Assembly (NCBI RefSeq): GCF_010435915.1
Contig: NZ_JAAFZH010000005.1
Span: 310,001 to 374,000, forward strand
DNA: 64,000 nt
DNA from: Spirosoma terrae
Lineage (GTDB): Bacteria; Bacteroidota; Bacteroidia; Cytophagales; Spirosomataceae
Direction: 5' to 3'
The notes beneath the pieces were generated by a model that was not told the origin of the DNA, made no database searches, and saw only the letters and a list, made by a program, of their open reading frames with translations. Shown one piece after another: positions 1-8,121 of the stretch. Position 1 is the stretch's first letter. The number at the start of each line of letters is the position of its first letter. A program made the translations under genes and the position numbers.

Positions 1-786
1 GGGGTGTCCGCACTTTTCGAAAATGAGCGCCCAATGATTTTGGGATGGGATGTATCGGGCGTTGTTGCTGAGTCGAAATCGCCTTTGTTTGCGGTTGGTG
101 ATGAGGTGTTTGGTATGGTTAACTTTCCGGGCATTGGTCGGGCCTATGCCGAATACGTAGCAGCACCGGCCAGCCATCTGGCTCTAAAGCCAGCCAGCGT
201 AACGCATGCTGAAGCGGCAGGGGCCAGTCTGGCGGCACTGACTGCCTGGCAGGCCCTGGTTTCGCACGCAAACATCCAGCCCGGACAGCGTGTACTGATT
301 CATGCAGCCGCGGGCGGTGTAGGGCATTTTGCCGTGCAGATTGCCAAACAACTGGGCGCTTACGTTATCGGTACGTCATCAGCAGGCAATAAAGATTTGG
401 TGCTGTCGCTGGGCGCTGATGAACATATCGACTATAAAGCTCAGGAACTTAACCAAGCCACTCAGGCTATTGATTTTGTACTGGATACCCTTGGCGACGA
501 GACGATCGATCGATCGCTGGAGGTGATGAAAAAAGGCGCTACCATCATCAGTATTCCGTCGGGGAAAAACGAAGCCGTAAAAGAGAAAGCCCAGGCAAAA
601 GGAATGATTGGCTATCCGATCCGAGTACAATCGAACGGCGACGATATGAAAAAACTCGCCGATCATCTGGCGAACGGAACCATCAAATCGTACGTATCAC
701 AGACGTTTGCTTTCGACGACATACAGAATGCGCATCGACAGATTGAAACGGGAAAAACGCAGGGTAAAATAGCGGTTCTGCTGTAA
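1..786 (+). CDS. Zinc-independent MDR oxidoreductase (quinone reductase-like), 5' truncated by window edge
   Basis: Medium-chain dehydrogenase/reductase, probably an NADPH-dependent quinone or enone reductase acting in the cytosol. The visible part has the end of the GroES-like domain (GWDVSGVV near residue 14), the Rossmann glycine motif HAAAGGVGHFAVQIAK, and the usual C-terminal FDDIQNAH...GKTQGKIAVLL ending. No zinc-binding cysteine cluster is seen. The reading frame is open to base 1, and a family member should have roughly 50 more N-terminal residues, so the gene starts outside the window. The GTG at 4 is not the true start. The next gene is convergent. Substrate cannot be told. Confidence 0.85.
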   Translation, partial: GVSALFENERPMILGWDVSGVVAESKSPLFAVGDEVFGMVNFPGIGRAYAEYVAAPASHLALKPASVTHAEAAGASLAALTAWQALVSHANIQPGQRVLIHAAAGGVGHFAVQIAKQLGAYVIGTSSAGNKDLVLSLGADEHIDYKAQELNQATQAIDFVLDTLGDETIDRSLEVMKKGATIISIPSGKNEAVKEKAQAKGMIGYPIRVQSNGDDMKKLADHLANGTIKSYVSQTFAFDDIQNAHRQIETGKTQGKIAVLL

Positions 787-800
787 GGCAATAGTAGCTG

Positions 801-2129
801 TCAATTGATGAGTGGAAGCGTCACCACAAACTCGTCCTCTACTTCATGGATGGTCGGTAAGGGTTGATTAAGAATCTTATATTTCGACCAGATATTGGAC
901 AGACCAACCCCATTGGAAGCCACCCGAACCGTTTTTCGCTGGATGGTATTACGTACCTGAAGGTGATCGCAGGGACTGGAAATGATAGCGATTGTCAGGG
1001 GTTTGTCGGGAAGGATACTATTGTGTTTAACCGCATTTTCGACCAGCAACTGAAGTGTGAGCGGAGGAAGTTGCCGGTTCAGCAGGGATGGCTCTACTGC
1101 ACATTGTATACGTAACGAGTCGCCATGCCGGGTTTTTAGCAGATGGCAGTAAGAGTGAATGAATGCCAGTTCCGCTTTTAACGATATCAACGTCTGATCG
1201 TTGGCACGTAGTAAATACCGGTAAACCGAGCTTAACTCGTCCAGAAAAAGGCTGGCTCGCTGGGCGTCGTCTTCAATCAGGGCACTCAGCGAGTTCAAAC
1301 TGTTGAACAGGAAATGCGGGTTGACCTGCGCCTGCAAAGCCCGTATCTGAATTTCGTTACGTTCTTTTTCAAGACGCTGAAAGGCGAGTTCGGCTTCCAG
1401 CTGGTCTCGATGATGCTTCTGGCGTTCGTTGGTTAATTCCTGCTCCATAACGGCGCTACGTACGGCTACCTGTCGCTGGCGGTAACTTAGGGCCAGCGTA
1501 AAACAAACCAGTTCGGCGGCAATACCAAGCTGCATATAGGTGATCGATACGTTCCAGAACGGCCCCGACCAGTCTTCGCTGGGCGAAGAAAGCGACAGGA
1601 ACATGGATGTTAAACCACCAACGAGCAGAAATCCGGTTCCCAGCGCATAAATGCGGGCTACGGAGGTTCTCAGCGTCAGCATCTGATAAATACCATATAC
1701 GCCAAGCACCGCCATAGCCAGTCGCATAGAGATGAACGTGCTTTCGTAAACTGACTGATTCCAGCCGAATAGCTGGTAGCAAAGAATCAATTGTCCGGCC
1801 ACATAGGCAATAATGCCGATTTTAACGTACTGCAAATGCTGGTAGAAACGAGCTCGTTGTCGACGTAGATCCAGAATGGCGTCGGCAAAATCAAAATACA
1901 CGTAGTACGCACCCATCGGGGCAACAGCCCGAACAAAATAGTTGGTTTCGGTCGAAAACCAGTCCCGGAATTCATAAACGCGTAAGCCAAAGTAAAAGAG
2001 CCAGGCCAACATATAGAGCGTATACAACCCATAGATCCGATCCCGATAGGAAGTCCATTGTACTACGTTCAGTAGCATGATCGACAGAACCATTCCGGTA
2101 AAAACAGCTCCCCAAATCTGAAAGGTCAT
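801..2129 (-). CDS. LytS/YehU-family sensor histidine kinase with 7TM sensor
   Basis: Membrane histidine kinase. Residues about 1-215 contain seven or so hydrophobic segments resembling the 7TMR-DISM sensor. A coiled-coil stretch (about 220-265, rich in Glu/Gln/Arg) leads to the His_kinase domain with phospho-acceptor His272 in QVNPHFLFNSLNSL. A short ATPase part ends the protein (ENAVKHN N-box, NGVGLSNI G-box). Kinases of this type normally signal to a LytTR response regulator, but none is next to it, so it appears orphan here. It lies 103 bp downstream of the lipoprotein gene on the same strand. The signal sensed is unknown. Confidence 0.85.
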   Translation of the reverse strand: MTFQIWGAVFTGMVLSIMLLNVVQWTSYRDRIYGLYTLYMLAWLFYFGLRVYEFRDWFSTETNYFVRAVAPMGAYYVYFDFADAILDLRRQRARFYQHLQYVKIGIIAYVAGQLILCYQLFGWNQSVYESTFISMRLAMAVLGVYGIYQMLTLRTSVARIYALGTGFLLVGGLTSMFLSLSSPSEDWSGPFWNVSITYMQLGIAAELVCFTLALSYRQRQVAVRSAVMEQELTNERQKHHRDQLEAELAFQRLEKERNEIQIRALQAQVNPHFLFNSLNSLSALIEDDAQRASLFLDELSSVYRYLLRANDQTLISLKAELAFIHSYCHLLKTRHGDSLRIQCAVEPSLLNRQLPPLTLQLLVENAVKHNSILPDKPLTIAIISSPCDHLQVRNTIQRKTVRVASNGVGLSNIWSKYKILNQPLPTIHEVEDEFVVTLPLIN

Positions 2130-2232
2130 AAGGCGTAAGTGGCTAGGATAGTAGACTATAAACCAGAACGCGACAAAGCCCCCGGCGAACGATACGTTAC
2201 CAGGGGCATTGTCAATAACGCTACGTGGCTAC

Positions 2233-3753
2233 TTATTTTTCAATGAACACGTTGGTCTGGGCGTTACTCTCGAATGTATTGGCGGTGGTGAGATCGGCGT
2301 TGGCTGAAGCGCCGAAGGAGACGAAAACACCGTAGCCACCGCTGCCGCTGATCTTACCATTCTTAATGGACACAGCCGCTTTATTGCCATAGATAGCAAT
2401 GTTGGCTTTCTTGCCCGACACGATGGTGTTGCTACCTCCGTTACTAACGTCTACGTTTTCCAGGACATTCTTCGAATCGGTCGAATAGCAGATCAGCCCG
2501 CGCCAGTAACCAGCGGTTCGGTCGGCACCGGTCAGCGTAATTTTTTGGGTAGCTGTCCCTTTAGCCGATAAGTAGCCATCCGTATTGATACGAATAACAG
2601 CATCGCGATTCATTTCTAGCGTAACGCCGGGGTTTAGCTTCCAGCCAGCGTTTACGGCAAAATCGCCACTGATCCGATAGGGTGTTTTATCCGTAAAACC
2701 AGCCCAGACGATTTCGCCGTTGCCTTTGATGGCGGATTGATAAACATCCACTACGTTACGTCCATTGCCACCGGTGAACGTCGAGGCCGCATCCAGCCGG
2801 GTGGCATTTTCGGCATTCAATAAGATACCGGCCTCTGAATTGTTTGTGAATGCGTTCTGAGCAAATTCGCGGAGGATAGCGCCATCGTAGACATAAACGC
2901 CATAGCCATCATTTTGCGAAAACTGACAGTTCTTCAGGCCAATTTGTGCTTTGCTTCCGCCCGCCATATACAGAGCGGCTTTGGTGGTGGAAAAGATGGT
3001 TCTGCTTCCGGCGTGCATGACATCGACGTATTCCAGTGTGTTCGCGTTGCTGCCCGAATGGAAGGCTATGCCCGCCCAAAATCCTTTGGTTTTCTGAACG
3101 CCCACAAACTTGATCCGGTTGTCGGCGGTGCCTTTGGCGATGAGCAGACCTCCGCCGTCGTTTATAGTCAACCGAACGTCGCGTTCAAAAGCGATGACAA
3201 CGCCCGGATTGATCGTTAGCTCGTGCGATACGTCGATGCTTTTGGTTACGATATAATCGGGCAGATCTGGGTTAAGCACGCGGTCGACAAGGGTCGTTTT
3301 AACGGTAATGTTGGCTGTAATGGCCAGCGGTTCAGCCACCGAAGCGGTGACAAGGACCTTGTCGCTGCTTTTGCCATTTGTGCTCGTCACGGCCAGTTCC
3401 AGTTCATACTCACCAACTTCGTCTGGCTTGAACGATGGTTTAAACGAGGTGGCATCTGTTAAGGTTGCGGTACTTTTGGCGGGCTTACGGAGCAGGGTCC
3501 ACTGGTAAGACAATGGTTTGCCATCGCTGTCTTTCGACGCCGACCCATCGAGCGTAACGGTCTGGCCAACCTGGACGGGCTGATCTGGACCCGCGTTGGC
3601 CGTTACGGAGCCCGCTGGGGGAACATCATTCTCTTTTTTGCAGCCGGTTAACAGGAACAAGCCACCCAGGATAAACAGAACGAAACGTCTGGCAGTAATC
3701 GATGGTAGTCTGGTCGTATAGAGGAAAAGGTTTTGAGAAATGTATTGTTGCAT
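2233..3753 (-). CDS. PKD-domain lipoprotein with duplicated beta-helix module
   Basis: Probable surface or periplasmic lipoprotein of 506 residues. I chose the ATG at 3753 because longer in-frame starts would run back through the terminator of the upstream gene, and because it places a lipobox (LFLLTGC, Cys38) correctly. Residues about 48-140 form a PKD domain (NAGPDQPVQVGQTVTLDGSA). The rest is two copies of a roughly 150-residue unit: (T/L)NPGV, an RDA/RDV strand, a G.(L/A)..KGTA turn, then G(F/Y)W.G and (L)E.VDV..(A/G)GS. This looks like right-handed parallel beta-helix (pectate-lyase-like) repeats. No catalytic residues are identifiable; carbohydrate binding or adhesion is an inference. 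Confidence 0.75.
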   Translation of the reverse strand: MQQYISQNLFLYTTRLPSITARRFVLFILGGLFLLTGCKKENDVPPAGSVTANAGPDQPVQVGQTVTLDGSASKDSDGKPLSYQWTLLRKPAKSTATLTDATSFKPSFKPDEVGEYELELAVTSTNGKSSDKVLVTASVAEPLAITANITVKTTLVDRVLNPDLPDYIVTKSIDVSHELTINPGVVIAFERDVRLTINDGGGLLIAKGTADNRIKFVGVQKTKGFWAGIAFHSGSNANTLEYVDVMHAGSRTIFSTTKAALYMAGGSKAQIGLKNCQFSQNDGYGVYVYDGAILREFAQNAFTNNSEAGILLNAENATRLDAASTFTGGNGRNVVDVYQSAIKGNGEIVWAGFTDKTPYRISGDFAVNAGWKLNPGVTLEMNRDAVIRINTDGYLSAKGTATQKITLTGADRTAGYWRGLICYSTDSKNVLENVDVSNGGSNTIVSGKKANIAIYGNKAAVSIKNGKISGSGGYGVFVSFGASANADLTTANTFESNAQTNVFIEK

Positions 3754-3912
3754 AAAAGGCTGCGTCCGCAGTAGTTGTTGTTTAAGCAGATCAAAAGTAT
3801 TGGGCTGCCTTCCGGGCGGAAACAACGAATAGGACGAACTGTAAAAACTTGAGGTTGAAATGGCTGTAGGCTGGCTTCTATTGAATGAGTGGTCAATACC
3901 GGTAAAACCAAT

Positions 3913-3940
3913 AAAAAAAGCCGCGAAATTGGCGGCTTTT
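3913..3940 (-). terminator. Rho-independent terminator after the beta-lactamase-like gene
   Basis: AAAAGCCGC (3916-3924) pairs with GCGGCTTTT (3932-3940) around a 7-nt loop. On the minus strand it ends in a T-run and lies about 40 bp past the stop of the beta-lactamase-like gene. It also argues against the longer start of the following lipoprotein gene. Confidence 0.8.
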
Positions 3941-3978
3941 GGGCAATGAGTCAATACGTGCTACGTCCTGTCTGGTAT

Positions 3979-5022
3979 CTACAGCGAGGAAAGCAGGAAA
4001 TAGTCGTAAATAGTGCGGGTTACTTCGGCAATGGCTCGTTCGCGGGAGTTTCCGTCTTTTTTGGAGGATTTGACGAATACCGAAATGGCAACGTGTCCGG
4101 CATTGTCGGGCAACGTAATGATGCCTACATCGCTGGCGGTGAGGCCAAGGGTTCCGGTTTTGTGCAGGACTTCGGTGTCGGGCGGTAAAGCACCTTTTAA
4201 GCGAGCTAGACCCGTTTCGCAGCGACGCATAATATCGAGCAGGAGTGTTTGCGTATCGGGTTTCAGGACTGGCTTTGTGTAGAGTTTGGTCAGCAGGAGT
4301 GTCATCGCTTCGGGCGTAGACGTATCGCGGGGATCGTTTTCGAAGGCTAGATAACTGGCTTGTCGGGTTGCCGACGTAGCGAATTTAGCCAGCGAATCGT
4401 AGCGAACCTGCGACCAGGCCTGGTTGATATCCATCGGAATGCCAACACAATCGGCAATGAGCCAGGCGGTTGGTCGGTCAACCTGAAGCCCCTCGATGCC
4501 CAGCCGGTTCATACAGGCATTGACAGCCGCAGAGCCACCTGCCAGGCGCAAACAAATGTCAGTGGCACTATTGTCGCTGATGAGCAGCATCAATTCCAGT
4601 AAGCTCCTGACCGACAGTGCCGCCGGAGCAGCGGTTGAATTCGGCCAGTTAAACCGCCCGGAGATCATACCGCTACCGGGATGTAAATCATTTTTTTCAA
4701 TAGTAATTAGCTGATCGAGCGAAATGGCCCCACTGTCGACACGGCTAAGCAGCTGAGTGGCAATGGCTACTTTGTAGGAACTGGCCATTGGATAACGGTC
4801 TTTGCTGTTTTGAAGGATGGTCTTGCCGCTTTCGATATGAACCGCGCAGATGCCCACTTTGCCACCGGAAATGTCGGACAGACGTAGTAATTCACGCTCC
4901 AGACGGGCCGGAATGGCTGTTTGTGACTCGGGAGTCGATTGTTTGGCGGTTTTGGCTTTCTGAGCGAAGGCGAATTGTATACAGAAAAAGGCTAAAAGAG
5001 GGAGTAGTTTTTTACAGCTCAT
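3979..5022 (-). CDS. Class A beta-lactamase-like serine hydrolase (periplasmic)
   Basis: Exported serine beta-lactamase/DD-peptidase-fold enzyme, 347 aa, with a signal peptide (LLPLLAFFCIQFAFAQ). The active-site elements are present in order: S81-S-Y-K84 (SxxK), S149-D-N151 (SDN) and K288-T-G290 (KTG), and RDTSTPEAM (232-240) matches the usual helix after the omega loop. The stretch after DR (182-183) reads PTAW rather than the WEPELN-type sequence carrying the deacylating Glu166, and about 45 residues are inserted before RDT. Membership of the class A (Beta-lactamase2) family is clear; true beta-lactam hydrolysis is less so. It is transcribed alone and upstream of the PKD lipoprotein gene. 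Confidence 0.8.
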   Translation of the reverse strand: MSCKKLLPLLAFFCIQFAFAQKAKTAKQSTPESQTAIPARLERELLRLSDISGGKVGICAVHIESGKTILQNSKDRYPMASSYKVAIATQLLSRVDSGAISLDQLITIEKNDLHPGSGMISGRFNWPNSTAAPAALSVRSLLELMLLISDNSATDICLRLAGGSAAVNACMNRLGIEGLQVDRPTAWLIADCVGIPMDINQAWSQVRYDSLAKFATSATRQASYLAFENDPRDTSTPEAMTLLLTKLYTKPVLKPDTQTLLLDIMRRCETGLARLKGALPPDTEVLHKTGTLGLTASDVGIITLPDNAGHVAISVFVKSSKKDGNSRERAIAEVTRTIYDYFLLSSL

Positions 5023-5221
5023 ATTGGATGAAGAAAAGTAGGGATGTGTACGTTGTAAAAATAAACATCCGCGCTACGTATCGATTGCTTTCTGTGATTC
5101 ATTCAATCTTTGCGTCGAAAAATTCTAGCAACGGGATAACAGGAACGTAATGTCGGATCTGGTTGGGCTTTTTTGGTTGGCAACGTAACGAAATCGGTGA
5201 TGGACTTATAAAATGGCAGAG

Positions 5222-5252
5222 TTGCACGAGGACGAACTATTAGTCATTTTTG
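5222..5252 (+). promoter_or_regulatory. Bacteroidota-type promoter for the Dabb gene
   Basis: TTG at 5222-5224, then a 20-nt spacer and CATTTTTG at 5245-5252. This is one mismatch from the TAnnTTTG -7 element recognised by the Bacteroidota housekeeping sigma factor. The ATG follows 47 bp later. Confidence 0.5.
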
Positions 5253-5299
5253 TGGCTACAAGCAGAATTTGTCTGCTTTGAACTCCAACCGAACCAACC

Positions 5300-5710
5300 A
5301 TGAATGAGCAATCGCGCAGATCATTTGTTAAAAGTAGTGTTGCCGCCGGTTTAGGCGTTACGATTCCTGGAATGGCTACGGCCGAAATGGCCCCCAAAGA
5401 ATTGTTTGTTCATCACGTACTGTTTTATCTGAAGAATCCAGAGAGTCAGACCGATAAGGCTAAATTGCTGGAAGGACTGAACAAGCTGGCAAAGTGCCCA
5501 ACCATTAAAATGGTCCATATCGGAACGCCAGCGGCCACAAACCGTGAGGTCATTGACCGGAAGTATGCCTATTCATGGCTTTGTTTCTTCGATAGCCCGG
5601 CTGATGAAGAAAGCTATCAGAAACATCCGATTCACGATGATTTTCGGAATAACTACGCACACCTTTGGGAAAAAGTAACGATCTACGATTCGGTCGGCCC
5701 TAAGCGCTAG
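5300..5710 (+). CDS. Dabb (stress-responsive alpha/beta-barrel) protein with Tat signal
   Basis: Small protein, 136 aa. The N-terminus carries a twin-arginine signal (SRRSFVKSS followed by AAGLGVTIPG), so export by the Tat pathway in folded form is predicted. The remainder matches the Dabb ferredoxin-like fold: HHVLFYLK at the start, PTIKMVHIGTPA in the middle and HPIHDDF near the end, the typical H-x(3)-H helix. Some family members are dimeric enzymes or haem-related proteins, but no function can be assigned from sequence. It has its own promoter and terminator, so it is probably monocistronic. Confidence 0.8.
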   Translation: MNEQSRRSFVKSSVAAGLGVTIPGMATAEMAPKELFVHHVLFYLKNPESQTDKAKLLEGLNKLAKCPTIKMVHIGTPAATNREVIDRKYAYSWLCFFDSPADEESYQKHPIHDDFRNNYAHLWEKVTIYDSVGPKR

Positions 5711-5744
5711 ATAATAGGTTTACTGAACCATATAAGTACGACGT

Positions 5745-5785
5745 AATAAGGAGAATAGCCGGAGGTTATTCTCCTTATTGTTTTG
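5745..5785 (+). terminator. Rho-independent terminator after the Dabb gene
   Basis: A perfect 13-bp stem, AATAAGGAGAATA (5745-5757) with TATTCTCCTTATT (5767-5779), is followed by GTTTTGTG. It is 34 bp past the Dabb stop. Confidence 0.75.
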
Positions 5786-5788
5786 TGG

Positions 5789-5892
5789 GATAAAGATGTC
5801 GTAGACAGCATCCTGCTGTCTGAGTTGCGACAGCAACTAACAAGGTAGTCTGGAAACTCAGACAGCATCCTGCTGTCTACGACATCTTTATC
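5789..5892. repeat. Large imperfect inverted repeat (38-nt arms) with GACAGCATCCTGCTGTC core
   Basis: Arms 5789-5826 and 5855-5892 are reverse complements except for the central triplet of a nested palindrome. GACAGCATCCTGCTGTC occurs in the same orientation in both arms. The loop is 28 nt. It lies between the Dabb terminator and the end of the convergent efflux gene. A related core (GACGGCAGGATGCTGTC) sits in the loop of the hairpin at 53739-53805, which suggests a dispersed repeat family. Confidence 0.85.
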
Positions 5893-5903
5893 ACGCTGTC
5901 TAG

Positions 5904-7382
5904 CTAATTCATGGTATGTGTTGTTGCATTAGGGGCGGTTCCTGCTACGTAGTTTGGTGAGGCCGCCGTGGGATTATTGCCGCGCGTTAATGAGATAATG
6001 GCCCCAGTTAGCACTAAGCCGGTCATCGTCAGATAGACATAGTGCATACCATACAACTGCGCGGCTGTTGATTCCGGATTTAGTTGATTCCCTACCGCAA
6101 ACCGATTGCGAAGACTATACCAAACGGCGGCTGCCAACGCAATACCGACCACAAAGCCCAGGTTTCGCATAAAAGCAATCATACTGCTGGCGATGCCGCG
6201 CTGGGAGAGCGGTGCCGCATTGAGGGCACTGCTGCTATTGGGAGACTGAAATAGGCCAAACCCCAGACTAACGAGTGAGCTGCGCCAGATGACATCCTGC
6301 CAGGTCCAGCTGGTATCCAGAAAAGAGAAAGCGAAATAGCCACAGCTCGTAATCAGCAGACCTGCACTGGATAGCCACCGTACATTTATTTTGCCGGATA
6401 AATAGCCGCCAAGTGGCGCCACAATGCTCAGTGTCAGTGGCCCGGCCAGAAGAATCAGCCCGGCCCGAGCTGGGTTTAACCCAAGTAACTGTTGCAGAAA
6501 AAAAGGAATGACGAACAAGTTAGCACCGGAAGCAACAAAGCCACAGAAAGCCGCCAGAATAGCTGACGTAAAGGGTCGAATGCTGAATAGGCTAAGACGT
6601 AGCATGGGTTCCGTAACGCGCTTTTCCCAACCCAGAAAGCAAAGCAGGAGAATGCCCCCAACAGACAGCAACGTAATAACTGTTACGTTATCCCAGCCAT
6701 AACTGGGTTCGGAACCAAAATCAAGCCCGGTCAACAAAGTTGTAACGCCCAGGAGGAACAGCCCGGCACCGACTAAATCGAAACGCTGGCCGGTAACTTT
6801 CGGACTTTCGGGTAAAACTGTCCAGGCTCGCCAAATGGCGATCAGGCCAATAGGAACATTAACAAAAAAGATACTCGACCAGCCAAATTTGCTCAGGAGT
6901 AAACCACCAATAACGGGGCCTGCGCTGGAACCTGCCGCTACGATTGAGCCCATTAGGCCCAGCGCCTGTCCGCGCTCTTTGGGCGAAAATGAATCACTGA
7001 TAATGGCTGGACCGATGGCATAAATCATAGAAGCACCCAAACCCTGAACAATACGGAAAGCAACCAGCGACCACAGATTCCAGGCCAGGCCGCAAAGAAA
7101 AGAGCCGACTACAAATACGCTAAAACCAGTAATATAAAGTTGTCGACGCCCCGTCCAGTCGGAAAGTTTACCCATGATAAGCAACGTACTGGTTGTAGTG
7201 AGCAAGTAGCAGAGAACCACCCATTCTACGCTATCGCCGGTGCCAAGATCCCGGCGAATGGTTGGCAACGCAATGTTAACGATACTGCTGTCGAGCGTAG
7301 ACATGAATGTCCCGAACATGACTGTCCCGAGGATAATCCATTTTTTTGGTGATGATTCAGTGGTATTGATAGACGATGTCAC
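5904..7382 (-). CDS. MFS drug transporter, DHA2 (EmrB/QacA) family, 14 TM
   Basis: Inner-membrane proton-driven multidrug exporter of 492 aa, the usual DHA2 length. Fourteen hydrophobic segments can be traced. Seen motifs are the D1-type STLDSSIVNIALPTI in TM1, motif A GKLSDWTGRRQLYITG after TM2, R in FRIVQGLGAS (TM4, motif B) and AGSSAGPVIGG in TM5 (motif C). The start is a GTG at 7382 (reads SSINTTESSPKKW next); no better ATG exists before TM1. No membrane-fusion partner or regulator adjoins it, so it probably acts alone. Substrate is unknown. Confidence 0.88.
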   Translation of the reverse strand: MTSSINTTESSPKKWIILGTVMFGTFMSTLDSSIVNIALPTIRRDLGTGDSVEWVVLCYLLTTTSTLLIMGKLSDWTGRRQLYITGFSVFVVGSFLCGLAWNLWSLVAFRIVQGLGASMIYAIGPAIISDSFSPKERGQALGLMGSIVAAGSSAGPVIGGLLLSKFGWSSIFFVNVPIGLIAIWRAWTVLPESPKVTGQRFDLVGAGLFLLGVTTLLTGLDFGSEPSYGWDNVTVITLLSVGGILLLCFLGWEKRVTEPMLRLSLFSIRPFTSAILAAFCGFVASGANLFVIPFFLQQLLGLNPARAGLILLAGPLTLSIVAPLGGYLSGKINVRWLSSAGLLITSCGYFAFSFLDTSWTWQDVIWRSSLVSLGFGLFQSPNSSSALNAAPLSQRGIASSMIAFMRNLGFVVGIALAAAVWYSLRNRFAVGNQLNPESTAAQLYGMHYVYLTMTGLVLTGAIISLTRGNNPTAASPNYVAGTAPNATTHTMN

Positions 7383-8121
7383 AGAAATCGTTGCTTATTA
7401 TTTTCTCCTAACGTAATGAACTAGCGGGTTGTTTGGCGATTTGATAGCTTCTCACGCCATTGTTGCTGCTCTGTCAGACTACTACTTGAGGGTTAAAGAA
7501 ACAATTTAGCTGAATGTTCCATGCTTTCTAACCGCATATGGCTAGCTGCATTTTTCATATATGGTACTATTCGTAACTCAATTATACAATCAATCTACGT
7601 TTTCGTCTCCTTAAAAATTACTCATTTGTGATTATAGCTATTATGCCTAATATAATTTGGTTCTGTATTGTACTTGCCTTTTGCTATATCGTTTCAGATG
7701 GATTTAGTGATTTATAAAATTGTAATCTTGGTATAATTCCATTTATTCTTTGCTTTTCAATGATATTTAATGTCTTGTTAAGTATTTATACTTAATTACT
7801 ATATTGGTTTTTTGTAATTGTTGTTGTTTGATGATTTGTATTTTTCCTGATAAGGGATAGGATTAAATAAATATTAAAACTAATAATGGATACTTTATTT
7901 ATTTCATTATTTAAGTATAAAATTCTGTATTAATTGATAGAATTATTAATATATATAGCATTTATTGTTAAAATCGTTATTATATTTTATAGTGCTTTGG
8001 GTCTTATTTTTCGTGGGTATGTATAATTTTTTTTATAATTACCCTTGCATTGTAAGTTTCGACATCTATTTTTGCAGGCAGTGATTTATAAGTATTCTAA
8101 CCTAACTGCTCTGAACTGTTT
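7383..8121. other. AT-rich non-coding region upstream of susC
   Basis: There is no credible gene in this roughly 740-bp stretch. From about 7500 to 8080 it is markedly richer in A/T than the flanking coding DNA, with many T-runs and short ATTTAT/AATTAT motifs on both strands. The only element I can name is the promoter at 8045-8074. It separates two divergent genes, the efflux pump (minus) and susC (plus), and may hold regulatory sites for susC. Confidence 0.6.
8045..8074 (+). promoter_or_regulatory. Bacteroidota-type promoter for susC-susD
   Basis: TTG at 8045-8047, a 19-nt spacer, then a perfect TATTTTTG (TAnnTTTG) at 8067-8074. Predicted transcription would start near 8081, giving a leader of about 40 nt before the susC ATG. 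Confidence 0.7.

Noticed and set aside
801-3753. Two-component system formed by the histidine kinase and its neighbour
   Set aside because: The adjacent gene is a lipoprotein, and no LytTR or other response regulator lies within several kilobases.
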